Made by a program: the position numbers and the translations under genes
Shown: one piece after another, positions 22,301-32,056 of the stretch
Layout: each line of letters starts with the position of its first letter
How positions within the stretch are numbered: position 1 is the stretch's first letter
NCBI GenBank assembly: GCA_032209605.1
Contig: JASFXZ010000001.1
Location: 15,456,256 to 15,520,255, forward strand
Origin: Mactromeris polynyma
Taxonomy: Eukaryota; Mollusca; Bivalvia; Venerida; Mactridae
Length of the DNA: 64,000 nt
Direction: 5' to 3'
Notes under the pieces: model-generated
Seen by the model: the letters and a program-made list of their open reading frames with translations, nothing else
The model's database searches: none
Told to the model about the DNA's origin: nothing

Positions 22301-25300
22301 CTTTGCTCACGACTCGAGCTAATATCGCACAATTTGTATGGGTTCGCGCTGAATTCGTAATAGGTATTGTGAATTCGTACTGCAATCGCACTGCGTTCGT
22401 AGTGATGTGTACAAAGTCCTACTGGGTTTGTGTGACATTCGCATTAGAATCGAGAGAGTTCGCATTGATTCGGCTTGATATTCGTGCTGCATTCGTAACG
22501 CGTTCTTTATTTAATCGCAACTTAACGGTGGTTCTTACCGCTGTCGTAATGCATTCGGGTTGAATAAAAAAGTCTGCGATTTTTCAAAAAAACATCGTGC
22601 CAGTGCTGTTCGTAGGACTATATATTCGCAACAATTCATGGACATTCAAACGCCATTCGTCTCAGTGTAACTAGGGCTTTACATATCGTCGCCTTGTTTA
22701 TGGGGTTCTGGAAATAATGCCACGAGATCCTGGTAAGGAAGGACATTCTGGCCAACGAAAATATTTTTATTTCACTGATTTTGACAATATTTGCAATAAG
22801 TAAGTCATATCAATCCCGACTTTCTTCTTAGAAACTTTGCTGTCATCGAAAAACTGTAGGCATACGCTGCTGAATGTAAGGATTTCTAACATGAAAACAC
22901 ATATGAAACACGTTTTGTAGTAATGAAACGCAATGTCATGTTTGTAATGAAAACGACACACCGATCTGTCAAAATCCCTACTTTCGTTTTGATGACTAAA
23001 ATAAGCTACTTTCGGTTTATGAATATGTCAATATCAAACTAACAGAAGGTACTTTGTTAAAATGAAATGCAAACAATGCCTCTGAGAAGAGAAGAACAAA
23101 AAAACACACCATGAAAGCAAAGTCAATGGCAACAATACCAGTTACGTTCAGTAGTGCATCGCCTAACTCGAGAATTTTTCATCCATTATTTCTATTTATG
23201 TCCTGTGTCCTTCTGCGCGTATCTTACGTACAGTAAAACCTCACAAAGACCACCTCTAAAGTAAGACCACCTCAAAATTAAGACTACTATTTTCTAGTCC
23301 ATTTTCACTGTTTTGCTTATTATTCAACCTCAATATGAATACAACCTCAATTATATGACCAGTTTTCAAGGGTCCCAAAGATGGTCGTATAATCGAGGTT
23401 TTACTGTATATATATTCACGTCTCCCTGCGCTTTGGATTGCCGTGTTTTATATTGATAGATCCCGGTTGTTATTACCAATTCGCCCATTTCAGTTACATT
23501 TTCAGAACAACACTTAACATTTTAAGATGGTCGTTTGTTTCAGTATTACCTTTAACTTAATTCGAATGAGTACTATTTCTGATTCATTTTAATTAAAAGC
23601 AGGAAAATTGTATTCCTTTGTGTTTTGTTAGTTATCCAATTCTATTAAAATTTAACCGTTATATTCTGATATATCCACAGAGACGTAATTATTAAGGAGC
23701 CAGTGGTTAAGATACCTGAAATCACATTTCAAGTACTACGTCAAGACTCGACTACGGGAAATCCCACGTACTCACCAGCCAGTACTTGCATCATTGGAGA
23801 AAACTTGATACTTCGACTGACCTTGACTAATACCGAGTACCTAAGTAAGTGCATAAGCGTATCTTACGTACAGTAAAACCTCACAAAGATCACCTCACTG
23901 AAAAACCACATCAATGATAAGACCACCTCAAAATTAAGAACACATTTTCAACTCCATTTTCCCTTCTTTGCACTTTATTCAACCTCAATATTATGACCAC
24001 CTCAATAACACGACCAGTTTTAAGGGTCCCAAGAGTGGTCGTATGATAGAGGTTGTAGTGAGTGGTCGTATGATAGAGGTTGTAGTGAGTGGTCGTATGA
24101 TAGAGGTTGTAGTGAGTGGTCGTATGATAGAGGTTGTAGTGAGTGGTCGTATGATAGGGGTTGTAGTGAGTGGTCGTATGATAGAGGTTGTAGTGAGTGG
24201 TCGTATGATAGAGGTTGTAGTGAGTGTCGTATGATAGCGGTTGTAGTGAGTGGTCGTATGATAGAGGTTGTAGTGTGTGGTCGTATGATAGAGGTTGTAG
24301 TGAGTGGTCGTATGATAGAGGTTGTAGTGAGTGGTCGTATGATAGAGGTTGTAGTGAGTGGTTGTATGATAGAGGTTGTAGTGAGTGGTCGTATGATAGA
24401 GGTTGTAGTGAGTGGTCGTATGATAGAGGTTGTAGTGAGTGGTCGTATGATAGAGGTTGTAGTGTACATTGTGTTTACTTGTTTTTCAAGTCAGTAGGTA
24501 AATTCACATTTTTTTAAATTAAGATCATTCGAGGAATGAAACGTACTAAATTAGCGTGATGCTGATCTTTAAACGGTAACCAATACTGATTTTTTTGGAA
24601 AAAATGCTTGAGTAAACGCAAATAACGTATGGTACCCTGCAATTCTAGTGTTGTCAACTGAGAGCCGTATACACTTAGCGCAACTTATAAGTGTGCATGC
24701 ATAAATATGATCGCGGTCAATTATCCTGAATTTGCTGGAATTTTCAACAAATATAGCGTAGAAACCTGGCATAATATTTTATTTATTCGATGTCATAAAT
24801 CCACAAATTGAACAAATAAAACAAATAAATGTGATGATGCGAAAAACATCAGTACTGCAGCGCCCACTTAACGATGATCTTGTTGATTGGAAATAGTCTA
24901 ATAGCATATGTGCCCACCCAGACTCAATGCACCGTGTTTTTTAAATCGATATATTCGATATGAGAATCATGATCTACATGTAGTCTATAGCCAATATACA
25001 TAATTTCGTGTAGAAAGGTTAATCAATAAAACAGTTATTCGACATTAAAAAAAGTGCACACTTATAAGTTTTGTTCAGTATATGAACTGCAAAACTGATA
25101 AAATGGCGAAATCACCAATTGCTTAATTCCCAGAACATTGCAATCATAGCGTTCCTTCACTGCGTCGTTATCGCCACATCGATGTATCGACGATTTGGTC
25201 AACTCGATGATCGATTCGAAATTTTGAAGTTTCGATACATTTAAAGAAAAAACCGTATATAGAACTATGCATAAAGCTATCATTTACTTGAAAGAATACG

Positions 25301-28300
25301 ACAAATATTTATATTCCAAACACGTTTGTTTACATGGGTACATTATGTGGCATCACTATATTTGCATTGTGGTAGGATGGGAAGGTTGTTTAAATCATGA
25401 GATATCATTTAACTAGCTGTAAATAGGTTGTATACTCCTATAATCGATATGTAGGTAAACACGTTAATGAAAGAAATAGCGAATTTGAGTTATACATCGC
25501 AACATTTATCAAAGATATGCCACTCATAACATCAATGTTTGTTTTAATTATTAGGTCACCTGACGCCATGGGGGTTGTATGCCTTCCAGACAAGAGTCGC
25601 ATCCGCCGAAGGAAAACTCACAAATGCTGGAGAATATGAAGTGCTTGTAAACAACAACGGGTAAGATGGGGAAAACTACCGCCCTACTGCTTTCACTACA
25701 TCTTTTGCAGGAAAAACATGTCCGCGCGTTCGTCCGTCCGCCTGTACCTCTTATAAACTACGGCTGAGGATTTCCAGCCGTGAGCCGAACCGATCTGATT
25801 TGTGAGTCTAACAGGGATGTGCTGGCTTAATGTTCGATATTATATAATACACAAGTACTTTCGTTTTGATGTATTTAAGCGCTTACCTCCCCTTACTCCG
25901 AACACTCTATCGTCGCTATTTCCGGTGTCTAAGCAAACTATTCAGTTTGGTTATAAGACAAGATTTGTTGAAGACTGAAACTTTCAAATGCAGTGGTATT
26001 TTACCAGGCTTTCTGTGAAACCAATCCTCAAGCTGACAACCAGCTTACATAATGATTAAAGTAAATATGCCACATCACATCACACCCCAGGTTCATTTTA
26101 ATTCTAATTTAATTTAACTGCCCTGCTATTTTCTTTTTTCTTGAATTCCAACAGCCGGTTTTGGTGATATGTTGCATAATATACAGGTCAGTTATTTTTA
26201 CAAAGCTAACATTGTACAGTTAAACCTCACATAAAGACCACGTCAATAATAAGACCACATCAATATTTAAACCTCCTAAATAAAAAGACCACCTCGAAAT
26301 TAAGAACACAATGTTCAAGTCCATTTTTACTGTTTTGCTCTTTATTCAACCTCAATATTAAGACCACCTTAATACGAAGACACAAGGGTGGTCTTATTTT
26401 TGCGTTTTTACTGTATATATTTCAGGTGTGAGGTTTCCAACAATCAGTTCGATTTAGAACAAGGATGGAAAAGAACTTACGACAGCCAAACTCGCCCTGA
26501 GTATGAGACTGGCAGGTTACAATGCAAACGTTACTTAGACTCCAATGTGTTATCGTTCTCCACGAACTATGACTTCTGTACTGGTCTCTACCATTCTGAA
26601 GATCGATGTGACGACGTAAGTTTCGCTCATTTTTATATCGCATTAGCAAATGTTGAACCATTGTAAAGCTTACTGATTACAATATATACGAGGGGTGTTC
26701 AAAAACTACGCAGAAAAATGCTGTCATATTTTTATAAAAATCTCGAATGTAATGAAATATTAAATTCAAGTTGGTCAGGATATTGCGTTTTAGTTTACAC
26801 AAAATGATAGTCCTAGTAAGAAAAGTACGGAGAAGTCTCCATGGCAACGCCATTCAACATGACCCGGCCCAAATCTAAAGAAAAAGCACGCAATTCATTG
26901 ACAAAAATAGCGCCTTGTTCGTTTATTAAGAAAAATATTCACATCAAATTTACGGTGAAAAACGCACCAAAGCTTGATGTGACTTTCGTGACATGAATTT
27001 AAAATATGACGTCAAACAACCGTTTGTGTGCCATTTTGTTGAGGTGCGTCAGTAAAAATGCGCATCGAACATCAGTCCGACGTAAAAATGTGTGTTTTGA
27101 ATGGGAAACCGAAATAAAAAACTACACACATGTTAGAGTAAGCATATTGATATCAGATGATGAAGAAAACAGCCATTTATAAGAGGTATTCTAGATTCCA
27201 AGGGGGACATAACAGTTTAAGTGATATAGCCCGGAGCGTACGTGAACTTCATTTTTTTTGTTTTATCTGAAGTGATTTGTAATTTGTTATGTGTTTCAAT
27301 GTGTGTGATATATTATCACATCATTATGCATAGTTTCATAAAATTTCAACCATATATAATAAAAACATGACAGCACTTTTCCGCGAACTATTTGAACACC
27401 CCTCGTACTTTTGTTCTAATGTGTAAAATGTGTTACCTTCAGTTCAGAAACGCGTCGATATCAAATTACAGTAAAACCTGGTTCACTGATCTGCTCTTTA
27501 ATCAACCTCAATATTAAGACCATCTCAAAAAGAAGACCAGTTTACAAAGGTCCCGAAGTTGGTCTTATTATTTAGGTTTTGCTGTAAAAGAAAATCAGTT
27601 TTTGAAATAAAATGAAGAAAAGAAGAAAACATGTTACCCCGATTTATCCGTTTCTGGCGACAAACTCGTTACTCAAGTCATGTGACTTCAGTCATGTGAC
27701 GGTCCGATAAGGATTGAGCGTGATAATGTCAACACTCCACGCACCGATTTGATTTAAATGAGGTAATTCATTGTATGGCTTATTATTTTGACGAAGCTGA
27801 TAATTCGACATTTTGAGGTATTGTGATAACTTTTAGTGTGATACGTTTCAGTATTGTGCGTCTCTTTCCACACGACGACGACGGGCAAGCGATGCAGGAA
27901 ACGAACCCTTCGAGATTGTGACAAACATTACAATACTGACTGAAGCCGAAGCAAACAAGAACAAAGACGCCTCTGGTACAAATTGTTATCTTGTTCTAAC
28001 TCTAATAATGTAATGTTTCACTTATAATGTGATGGTATTTCAAATAGCAACTAGAGGAAGCTAAGTGTTTGAAGAGCAATCGAGAAAAGGGGGCATACAC
28101 CTTTGGCCTCTATTGTATGACTCTGGTAGTCCAATAAGATATCTTATGTATAAATCTATTGAATGTAAAGGTTTCAAGTGAAATGCCTGCCTCCTATGAC
28201 CCAATAGTAATCAAGCAAACGGAACGGATTCATCTCGCACAGTTAATGTACAACCGATAAACGGTTCACAAATAAAACACAGAATTGTGTTCTTAATGCT

Positions 28301-29332
28301 AGCAGATCTTTGTTGTTTCTTTCAAAGTTTTTGTTTTACTACATACATTCGCGCCATCTTCAGAATGAATGTTTCCTATTTCCATTCCGTTTAGTTTAGG
28401 TTAATACCCTAACACAAAATTGCTTTTCTGTTCCGAATGCTTATCTTTTTACTGTTATCTTATACCCATCCCGTTATTGGATTTAGCTTAAGCCTTAAGG
28501 ATTTGTTTGGCTTGGGCATGCTTTGTGAATTGGCCTTACATGCTCTCGCTTTAAAGCTACTCTTGTTTTAAACATGATAATGACATTACCTACTTGTCCC
28601 TTAATTACGACTCATTCTTCAGTAGTGGAGTCACAATATACCGGTATAGCGGTATTTGGCAATATGTACTTGTAACCGAACTGTATTGTACGACAATATG
28701 AAATGAACGTACCGCTTATTTTATAATATGTTTTCTGCTTTTTTCGAGAAAGTTACTGGCTACAAACGCTAGATATAAGACACTACGAAATCATCACATT
28801 AGTAAAATGAACTGAAGTCAGAATGATAATTGTTTAGATTTAGAATACCACTATCTAGTCGCGGAAACCTCATATCAAATTACCAGGCATAAACCGAAAG
28901 AAGATTGAGTTGGTTTCTTTTAGCTTATGCATGGATAGTATAGTATAGTTCGGAGTTAAATAAAAATATTACGAGTCAAACATGCTTTGCAATACGTTGC
29001 TAATGTATTGCAATAATAATGTCGCGGTATGCTTTAGGTGTATGGTGACACCCTAAGAGTCTTCAGTCATTGAGAGAAACAGATAGAAATACTACTCGGT
29101 AACTTTATTGAGGTCCGATTCTTATCAAACCAATTTACATATTATATTTACTTTTCCAGGTCTATCTACATACATGACTATAACTATCATCGCCGGTACA
29201 GTCATTCTGCTAATGGCTATTGTTTTTGTCGCTGTGTTCGTGTGTCTTGTACGGAGGAGACGTAACAGACGAGACAGTCAAAGCGATGTGGATTCTCGCG
29301 CTTCTTCGGACCGCAAACTTCCAATACTTTAA
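16305..29332 (+). CDS. ZP-domain type I membrane protein, complete, ten exons
   Basis: Exons 16305-16340, 16883-16934, 17972-18228, 20796-20816, 21935-22062, 23681-23844, 25555-25660, 26426-26615, 27852-27975 and 29160-29332 join without a phase error to 416 residues. The signal peptide covers about residues 1-20. ZP-N cysteines are at about 35, 77, 111 (PCGFQ) and 148. ZP-C includes NNNGC, then LQC, DFC, RC and YC. A tetra-arginine furin site is at 326-329, the membrane helix at about 366-390, and then RRRRNRR and a short Ser/Asp-rich tail. Sequons occur at NYT (before Cys148) and NIT. This is the standard build of precursors cleaved at furin and polymerised into egg coats or other extracellular matrices. 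AATAAA signals at 29717 and 29729 close the gene. The exon pattern parallels the divergent minus gene, so the two are paralogues. Confidence 0.87.
16883..16934 (+). CDS. ZP gene (plus) exon 2
   Basis: A 52-base exon from TTTTTTCAG to GTACGT, phase 0 in and 1 out, encoding ILAGLTDEAVGDTPQRD: the end of the signal peptide and mature N-terminus. Confidence 0.78.
17008..17207. repeat. 40-bp minisatellite, 5 copies
   Basis: Unit of the form GACGGTAATTCAGTGCGTAC + AGTAAAAGCTGACGTAAAGT, five near-perfect copies in intron 2 of the plus ZP gene. Each unit contains TGACGTAA, a CREB/ATF-like site. Confidence 0.85.
17350..17460. mobile_element. Pogo-type MITE fragment 7
   Basis: Right half only: TCAAGTCCATTT, AATATTAAGACCACCTC, TTTTCAAGGGTCCCA and a decayed end. 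Located in intron 2 of the plus ZP gene. Confidence 0.55.
17972..18228 (+). CDS. ZP gene (plus) exon 3, ZP-N first half
   Basis: A 257-base exon from TTTTCAG to GTTAGT with VTC, TEC and NPCGFQ cysteines. Its GTTAGT donor is the first copy of a sequence repeated in the 39-bp minisatellite that follows immediately. Confidence 0.82.
18229..19056. repeat. 39-bp minisatellite, 21 copies
   Basis: Unit TTTATCATGATATATTTCCT + AACGAGTTAGTTAACCTAT. It begins directly at the GTTAGT donor of ZP exon 3, and every unit carries GTTAG. Because 39 is a multiple of three it forms a long open frame (FYHDIFPNELVNL repeated), but it is intronic and has no sign of being a gene. Variants: T/C before ATTTTATC in the central copies, AGGCTAT at the last two. 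Confidence 0.9.
19868..20010. repeat. Diverged single unit related to the 161-bp repeat
   Basis: Shares the order GCTGGTTATCGA, ATGCCCATAAA, AATTTGGAAAAGA with the 161-bp units but heavily decayed. Confidence 0.35.
20237..20686. repeat. 30-bp minisatellite, 15 copies
   Basis: Unit GGTTTCCGTGTCACCCTCCT + CACTCAGACT. The early copies vary (TTAG, CTAG), the later ones are almost identical, and one unit near 20420 has lost a base. Lies in intron 3 of the plus ZP gene, 110 bases before the microexon. Confidence 0.9.
20796..20816 (+). CDS. ZP gene (plus) exon 4, 21-base microexon
   Basis: Seven codons (IGDANNR) between TTTTCAG and GTAAGT, phase 0 on both sides, so it can be skipped without changing frame. 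It would sit in a loop of ZP-N; the minus gene has no equivalent. Real but easily missed by predictors. Confidence 0.6.
21233..21400 (-). repeat. Dispersed 'GGGAACGCCAC' repeat, copy 2
   Basis: Reverse orientation: CCTTGCATCTCTATTCCCTA, TGCCCTATGTTTTATGGATT, CCCGTAGGTCTGTGTGGGTA and GGCGTTCCCTGTATCAACTT. In intron 4 of the plus ZP gene. Confidence 0.6.
21935..22062 (+). CDS. ZP gene (plus) exon 5, ZP-N end
   Basis: A 128-base exon from TTCTAG to GTAAGT, phase 0 in and 2 out. It contains the fourth ZP-N cysteine in a TYNYTCYE context with an N-glycosylation sequon. Confidence 0.82.
22300..22515. repeat. Degenerate short tandem repeats (GCATTCGTA-like)
   Basis: Recurring TTCGTA/TTCGCA words at roughly 15-18 base spacing (ATTCGTAATAGG, ATTCGTACTGCAATCGCA, GCGTTCGTAGTG, TTCGCATTAG...). 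It lies in intron 5 of the plus ZP gene; the surrounding open frames on both strands are probably by-products. Confidence 0.4.
22738..23075. repeat. Dispersed repeat, apparently uninterrupted copy
   Basis: Matches 11880-12000 at its left and 13180-13310 at its right in the same order and strand. No coding capacity seen. Confidence 0.45.
23231..23406. mobile_element. Pogo-type MITE copy 8
   Basis: The best-preserved copy: TA-CAGTAAAACCTCACAAAG to AATCGAGGTTTTACTG-TA, 176 bases, in intron 5 of the plus ZP gene. Confidence 0.75.
23681..23844 (+). CDS. ZP gene (plus) exon 6, linker and ZP-C entry
   Basis: A 164-base exon from TCCACAG to GTAAGT, phase 2 in and 1 out: the linker, then ITFQVLRQDSTTG and CIIGENLILRLTL strands. 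A pogo-type MITE begins 26 bases after the donor. Confidence 0.82.
23871..24055. mobile_element. Pogo-type MITE copy 9, right end expanded into minisatellite
   Basis: The left end matches copy 8 and even the flank (GCGTATCTTACGTA) is shared, so one is a local duplicate of the other. The right terminus runs straight into 16 tandem copies of a 27-bp unit derived from it. Confidence 0.65.
24034..24464. repeat. 27-bp minisatellite, 16 copies, derived from a MITE end
   Basis: Unit AGTGGTCGTATGATAGAGGT + TGTAGTG. The unit equals the terminal segment of MITE copy 9, which runs directly into the array. Located in intron 6 of the plus ZP gene. Confidence 0.9.
25555..25660 (+). CDS. ZP gene (plus) exon 7, ZP-C core
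   Basis: A 106-base exon from ATTATTAG to GTAAGA, phase 1 in and 2 out, with PWGLYAFQTRVAS and VLVNNNG. The cysteine present at this strand in the minus gene (YNC/FNC) is absent. Most of this exon and about 480 bases of the following intron are duplicated at 30445. Confidence 0.82.
26217..26413. mobile_element. Pogo-type MITE copy 10
   Basis: TA-CAGTTAAACCTCACATAAAG to GCGTTTTTACTG-TA, 197 bases with an extra internal repeat of the TIR-like sequence. Ends 12 bases before ZP exon 8. Confidence 0.7.
26426..26615 (+). CDS. ZP gene (plus) exon 8, ZP-C end
   Basis: A 190-base exon from TTTCAG to GTAAGT: CEVSNNQF completes NNNGC, then LQC, DFC and RCDD. The acceptor lies only 12 bases after the end of a pogo-type MITE. 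Confidence 0.82.
26689..27405. mobile_element. Mariner-type deletion derivative
   Basis: 717 bases flanked by TA with long inverted ends starting CGAGGGGTGTTCAAA and similar over about 46 bases. Inside, at 27058-27117, a 19-codon frame MRIEHQSDVKMCVLNGKPK resembles the N-terminus of mariner transposases (IEHRxxIKFCxxLGK pattern) and then stops. Non-autonomous. Confidence 0.65.
27469..27584. mobile_element. Pogo-type MITE copy 11, internally deleted
   Basis: TA-CAGTAAAACCTGGTTCAC to TTAGGTTTTGCTG-TA, only 116 bases; the left inner block is missing. Located in intron 8 of the plus ZP gene. Confidence 0.65.
27852..27975 (+). CDS. ZP gene (plus) exon 9, furin site
   Basis: A 124-base exon: last ZP-C cysteine (YCASLST), RRRR furin site, then an external hydrophilic stretch with an NIT sequon. 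Ends at GTACAA in phase 1. Confidence 0.8.
29160..29332 (+). CDS. ZP gene (plus) exon 10, membrane helix and tail
   Basis: It begins after TTTTCCAG with a 25-residue hydrophobic helix (TITIIAGTVILLMAIVFVAV...), followed by RRRRNRR as stop-transfer and a Ser/Asp-rich cytoplasmic tail ending KLPIL and TAA. Confidence 0.83.
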
Positions 29333-29740
29333 TCACTTATACTGCAACATCTCCAACGCCTATCTTTCTCGAGCAACAACCTTGCACCAGCACTGAGCAG
29401 TATCAAATTTTCCTGTAGTAATAATCGATGATCACATTGACCTCCCTAGAGCAGCAATCACTCAACAACTGCCAACATTTGCGTCTGTTCTGGAGAAGTT
29501 AAACTGAATCTTCAACGAAGGTCCCATTCTTTAATGTAGTTATCTCTATTTCTTATTTTGGACTATGTTAAAGACTACGTTGTGCTTTGAGGCTTTATGT
29601 TACCAATCAAGTTTTGAAGACAGAAATATGATTCTTAAACAATGACATTTCGCAGATAGTATATTCAGATACAACTATATTTACATTTACATATATATAC
29701 TGATCATTAAGCACGCAATAAAGTTATAAATAAAATTGTA
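29333..29740 (+). other. 3' UTR of plus-strand ZP gene with polyadenylation signals
   Basis: About 400 bases without coding signal after the TAA, ending with two AATAAA motifs (29717-29722 and 29729-29734), a suitable poly(A) site. Confidence 0.55.
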
Positions 29741-30444
29741 CATGTGAATCTGTCTTTTATATTGAATAGAATATCGTGGTATAACTTGTATGAAGATAGA
29801 AAAGATGATGAAATCCATGATGATATGATAAGTTATATGATATCATAAGCGTTCACGTTCTTGTACCTCTATCACTTATAGTTATACCTAGATAGAAATA
29901 GATATAATTCTAAAATAGTTCAGCATATGTTTCACAGTGCCACTAGGCTCTTGACACTCCGATTCACCCCTTGTTTGCAATAACAATGTACAGCTCAGTT
30001 GAATCCTGTAGGGCGGCACATCTTTTCGTATTGGTTTAAAGCATCAACTAGTAAATATCAGCTTGCAAGAACACGAAATGGGGTTTCGAACAGAGTCTGC
30101 ACTGTGTGTTTTCATATTTGTTTTCTTATTAATACTTCAAGTATATGGTTTGTTTCGGAAAGGGATGCCGCAGGTGTAAGAATGAATGATGAAGAAGTCG
30201 GACAGGAACAAACACGTACAGGAAGACACATCAATCCAAAACAAAAACAAGAAAACATGAAAATATAAAAGATATGTAAACAAACAAAGACAAGCGTTCG
30301 GCTGAACATGCCACATCTGTATATCTTATTGATTCGAATGTTTCAAAACTTCAGTATTTATATTTCGCCAGCACATGTTGCACACACACGTCCATCATTA
30401 TAAGGTGTTTGGTTTGGCGTAGCCCTACCCATCAAAATAAAATA

Positions 30445-31003
30445 TGTATGCCTTCCAGACAAGAGTCGCATCCGCCGAAGGAAAACTCACAAATGCTGGA
30501 GAATATGAAGTGCTTGTAAACAACAGCGGGTAAGATGGGGAAAACTACCGCCCTACTGCTTTCACTACATCTTTTGCAGGAAATGTCCGCGCGTTCGTCC
30601 GTAAGCCTGTGCCTCTTATAAACTACGGCTGAGGATTTCCAGCCGTGAGCCGAACCGATCTGATTTGTGAGTCTAACAGGGATGTGCTGGCTTTATGTTC
30701 GATATTATATAATACACAAGTACTTTCGTTTTGATGTATTTAAGCGCTTACCTCCCCTTACTCCGAACACTCTATCGTCGCTATTTCCGGTGTCTAAGCA
30801 AACATTTCAGTTTGGTTATAAGACAAGATTTGTTGAAGACTGAAACTTTCAAATGCAGTGGTATTTTACCAGGCTTTCTGTGAAACCAATCCTCAAGCTG
30901 ACAACCAGCTTACATAATGATTAAAGTAAATATGCCACATCACATCACACCCCAGGTTCATTTTAATTCTAATTTAATTTAACTGCCCTGCTATTTTCTT
31001 TTC
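30445..31003 (+). pseudogene. Duplicated ZP exon 7 with flanking intron
   Basis: About 560 bases nearly identical to 25576-26137: most of ZP exon 7 from GTATGCCTTCCAG on, its GTAAGA donor, and 480 bases of intron. Only a few changes are seen (AACAACAACGG to AACAACAGCGG, a short deletion near 30580). The first 21 bases of the exon and its acceptor are missing, so it is not usable as an exon. Recent segmental copy downstream of the gene. Confidence 0.85.
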
Positions 31004-32056
31004 AAAACTTGCGAAATTTAATGTTTATGATAAAGAATTAGGTAATAGCTTTTATAATGTGAGTCTGACCAACAATTTGCTTGTACTTATATTGTTTGGA
31101 AATTACGGTGAGCCATACAGATAAGGATACTTAACAAGGGTAATGTGGGGCCATGGTAAGATCAAAGGTGGTATCCATATCCGACTCGCTTGTTCAAGAG
31201 TGGTATACGATTCCTAATGACGTTACTCGAAATAATAAGATAATCAATTTGCAACAGAGCATGTGCGACCAGTCTGTGTGAGTCGTAGTTACTATAGCAG
31301 CAATAATTTTTTTTATTCCCAGATTGCTATAATAGTAGTTTCAAACCGACCATATTGCAAAAACATTCAGTAGGTTTAAAATTGACGCGATTCTATACAG
31401 TAGATGATGACAACGAATGCAGGGATTTTGACAGTTTCTCAGCAGAAACTCGGGAGATAAATGTAATATTTATTGCAAGATAAGTTAAAGTAAGTGAAAT
31501 AAAAATATACTCAGTACATTAATAACGCACGATATGGGATTTCTAAATGTTCATTGACTGACTTTTAGGATACAAAAAAAGAACTAGACACGATATTATT
31601 GCACGTGTACGCAACATGTATGTTAAACTTCATGACAATCGACAAATATGTTCATGAAAATGAGTTTCAAAGGTTATAAAATGAATTTTAATGAAGTATG
31701 GTTGGTAATTAATTGTGCGTAATTAAATGTACTGAGTATAATCTCGTCGGCAAGAATTACCACCCCTACCGAATATGTAAAAATATTTTGCATGTATTGA
31801 TTACTTAAACTATGTAGTGCCGCTTTATTCTCTACACGTGATAACACAAACAAAATGAAAGCGCTTATCTAATTTACTAGTTCTCATATCAAACGGACAT
31901 TATTATTAGATTTAGGCTGTACAAAAATATTGCGTAAAGCGGTATATTGTATTAGTTGATATCATATACGACCGACAGTATGATGGGATCCGGTATTGGT
32001 CATGCATAACTCCCGTGTGACAGATAGCGAATACAAGTGTGATATAATCTTCTACT
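31004..32056. other. No feature recognised
   Basis: AT-rich DNA between the duplicated ZP segment and the candidate minus-strand gene. I see no convincing exon or known repeat. Confidence 0.5.

Noticed and set aside
22026..22563. Overlapping 120-codon frames on both strands in intron 5
   Set aside because: Overlap degenerate TTCGTA/TTCGCA repeats and have no splice context; no recognised domain.
23968..24517. SGRMIEVVV and TTTSIIRPL repeat proteins
   Set aside because: 27-bp minisatellite derived from a MITE end, intronic.
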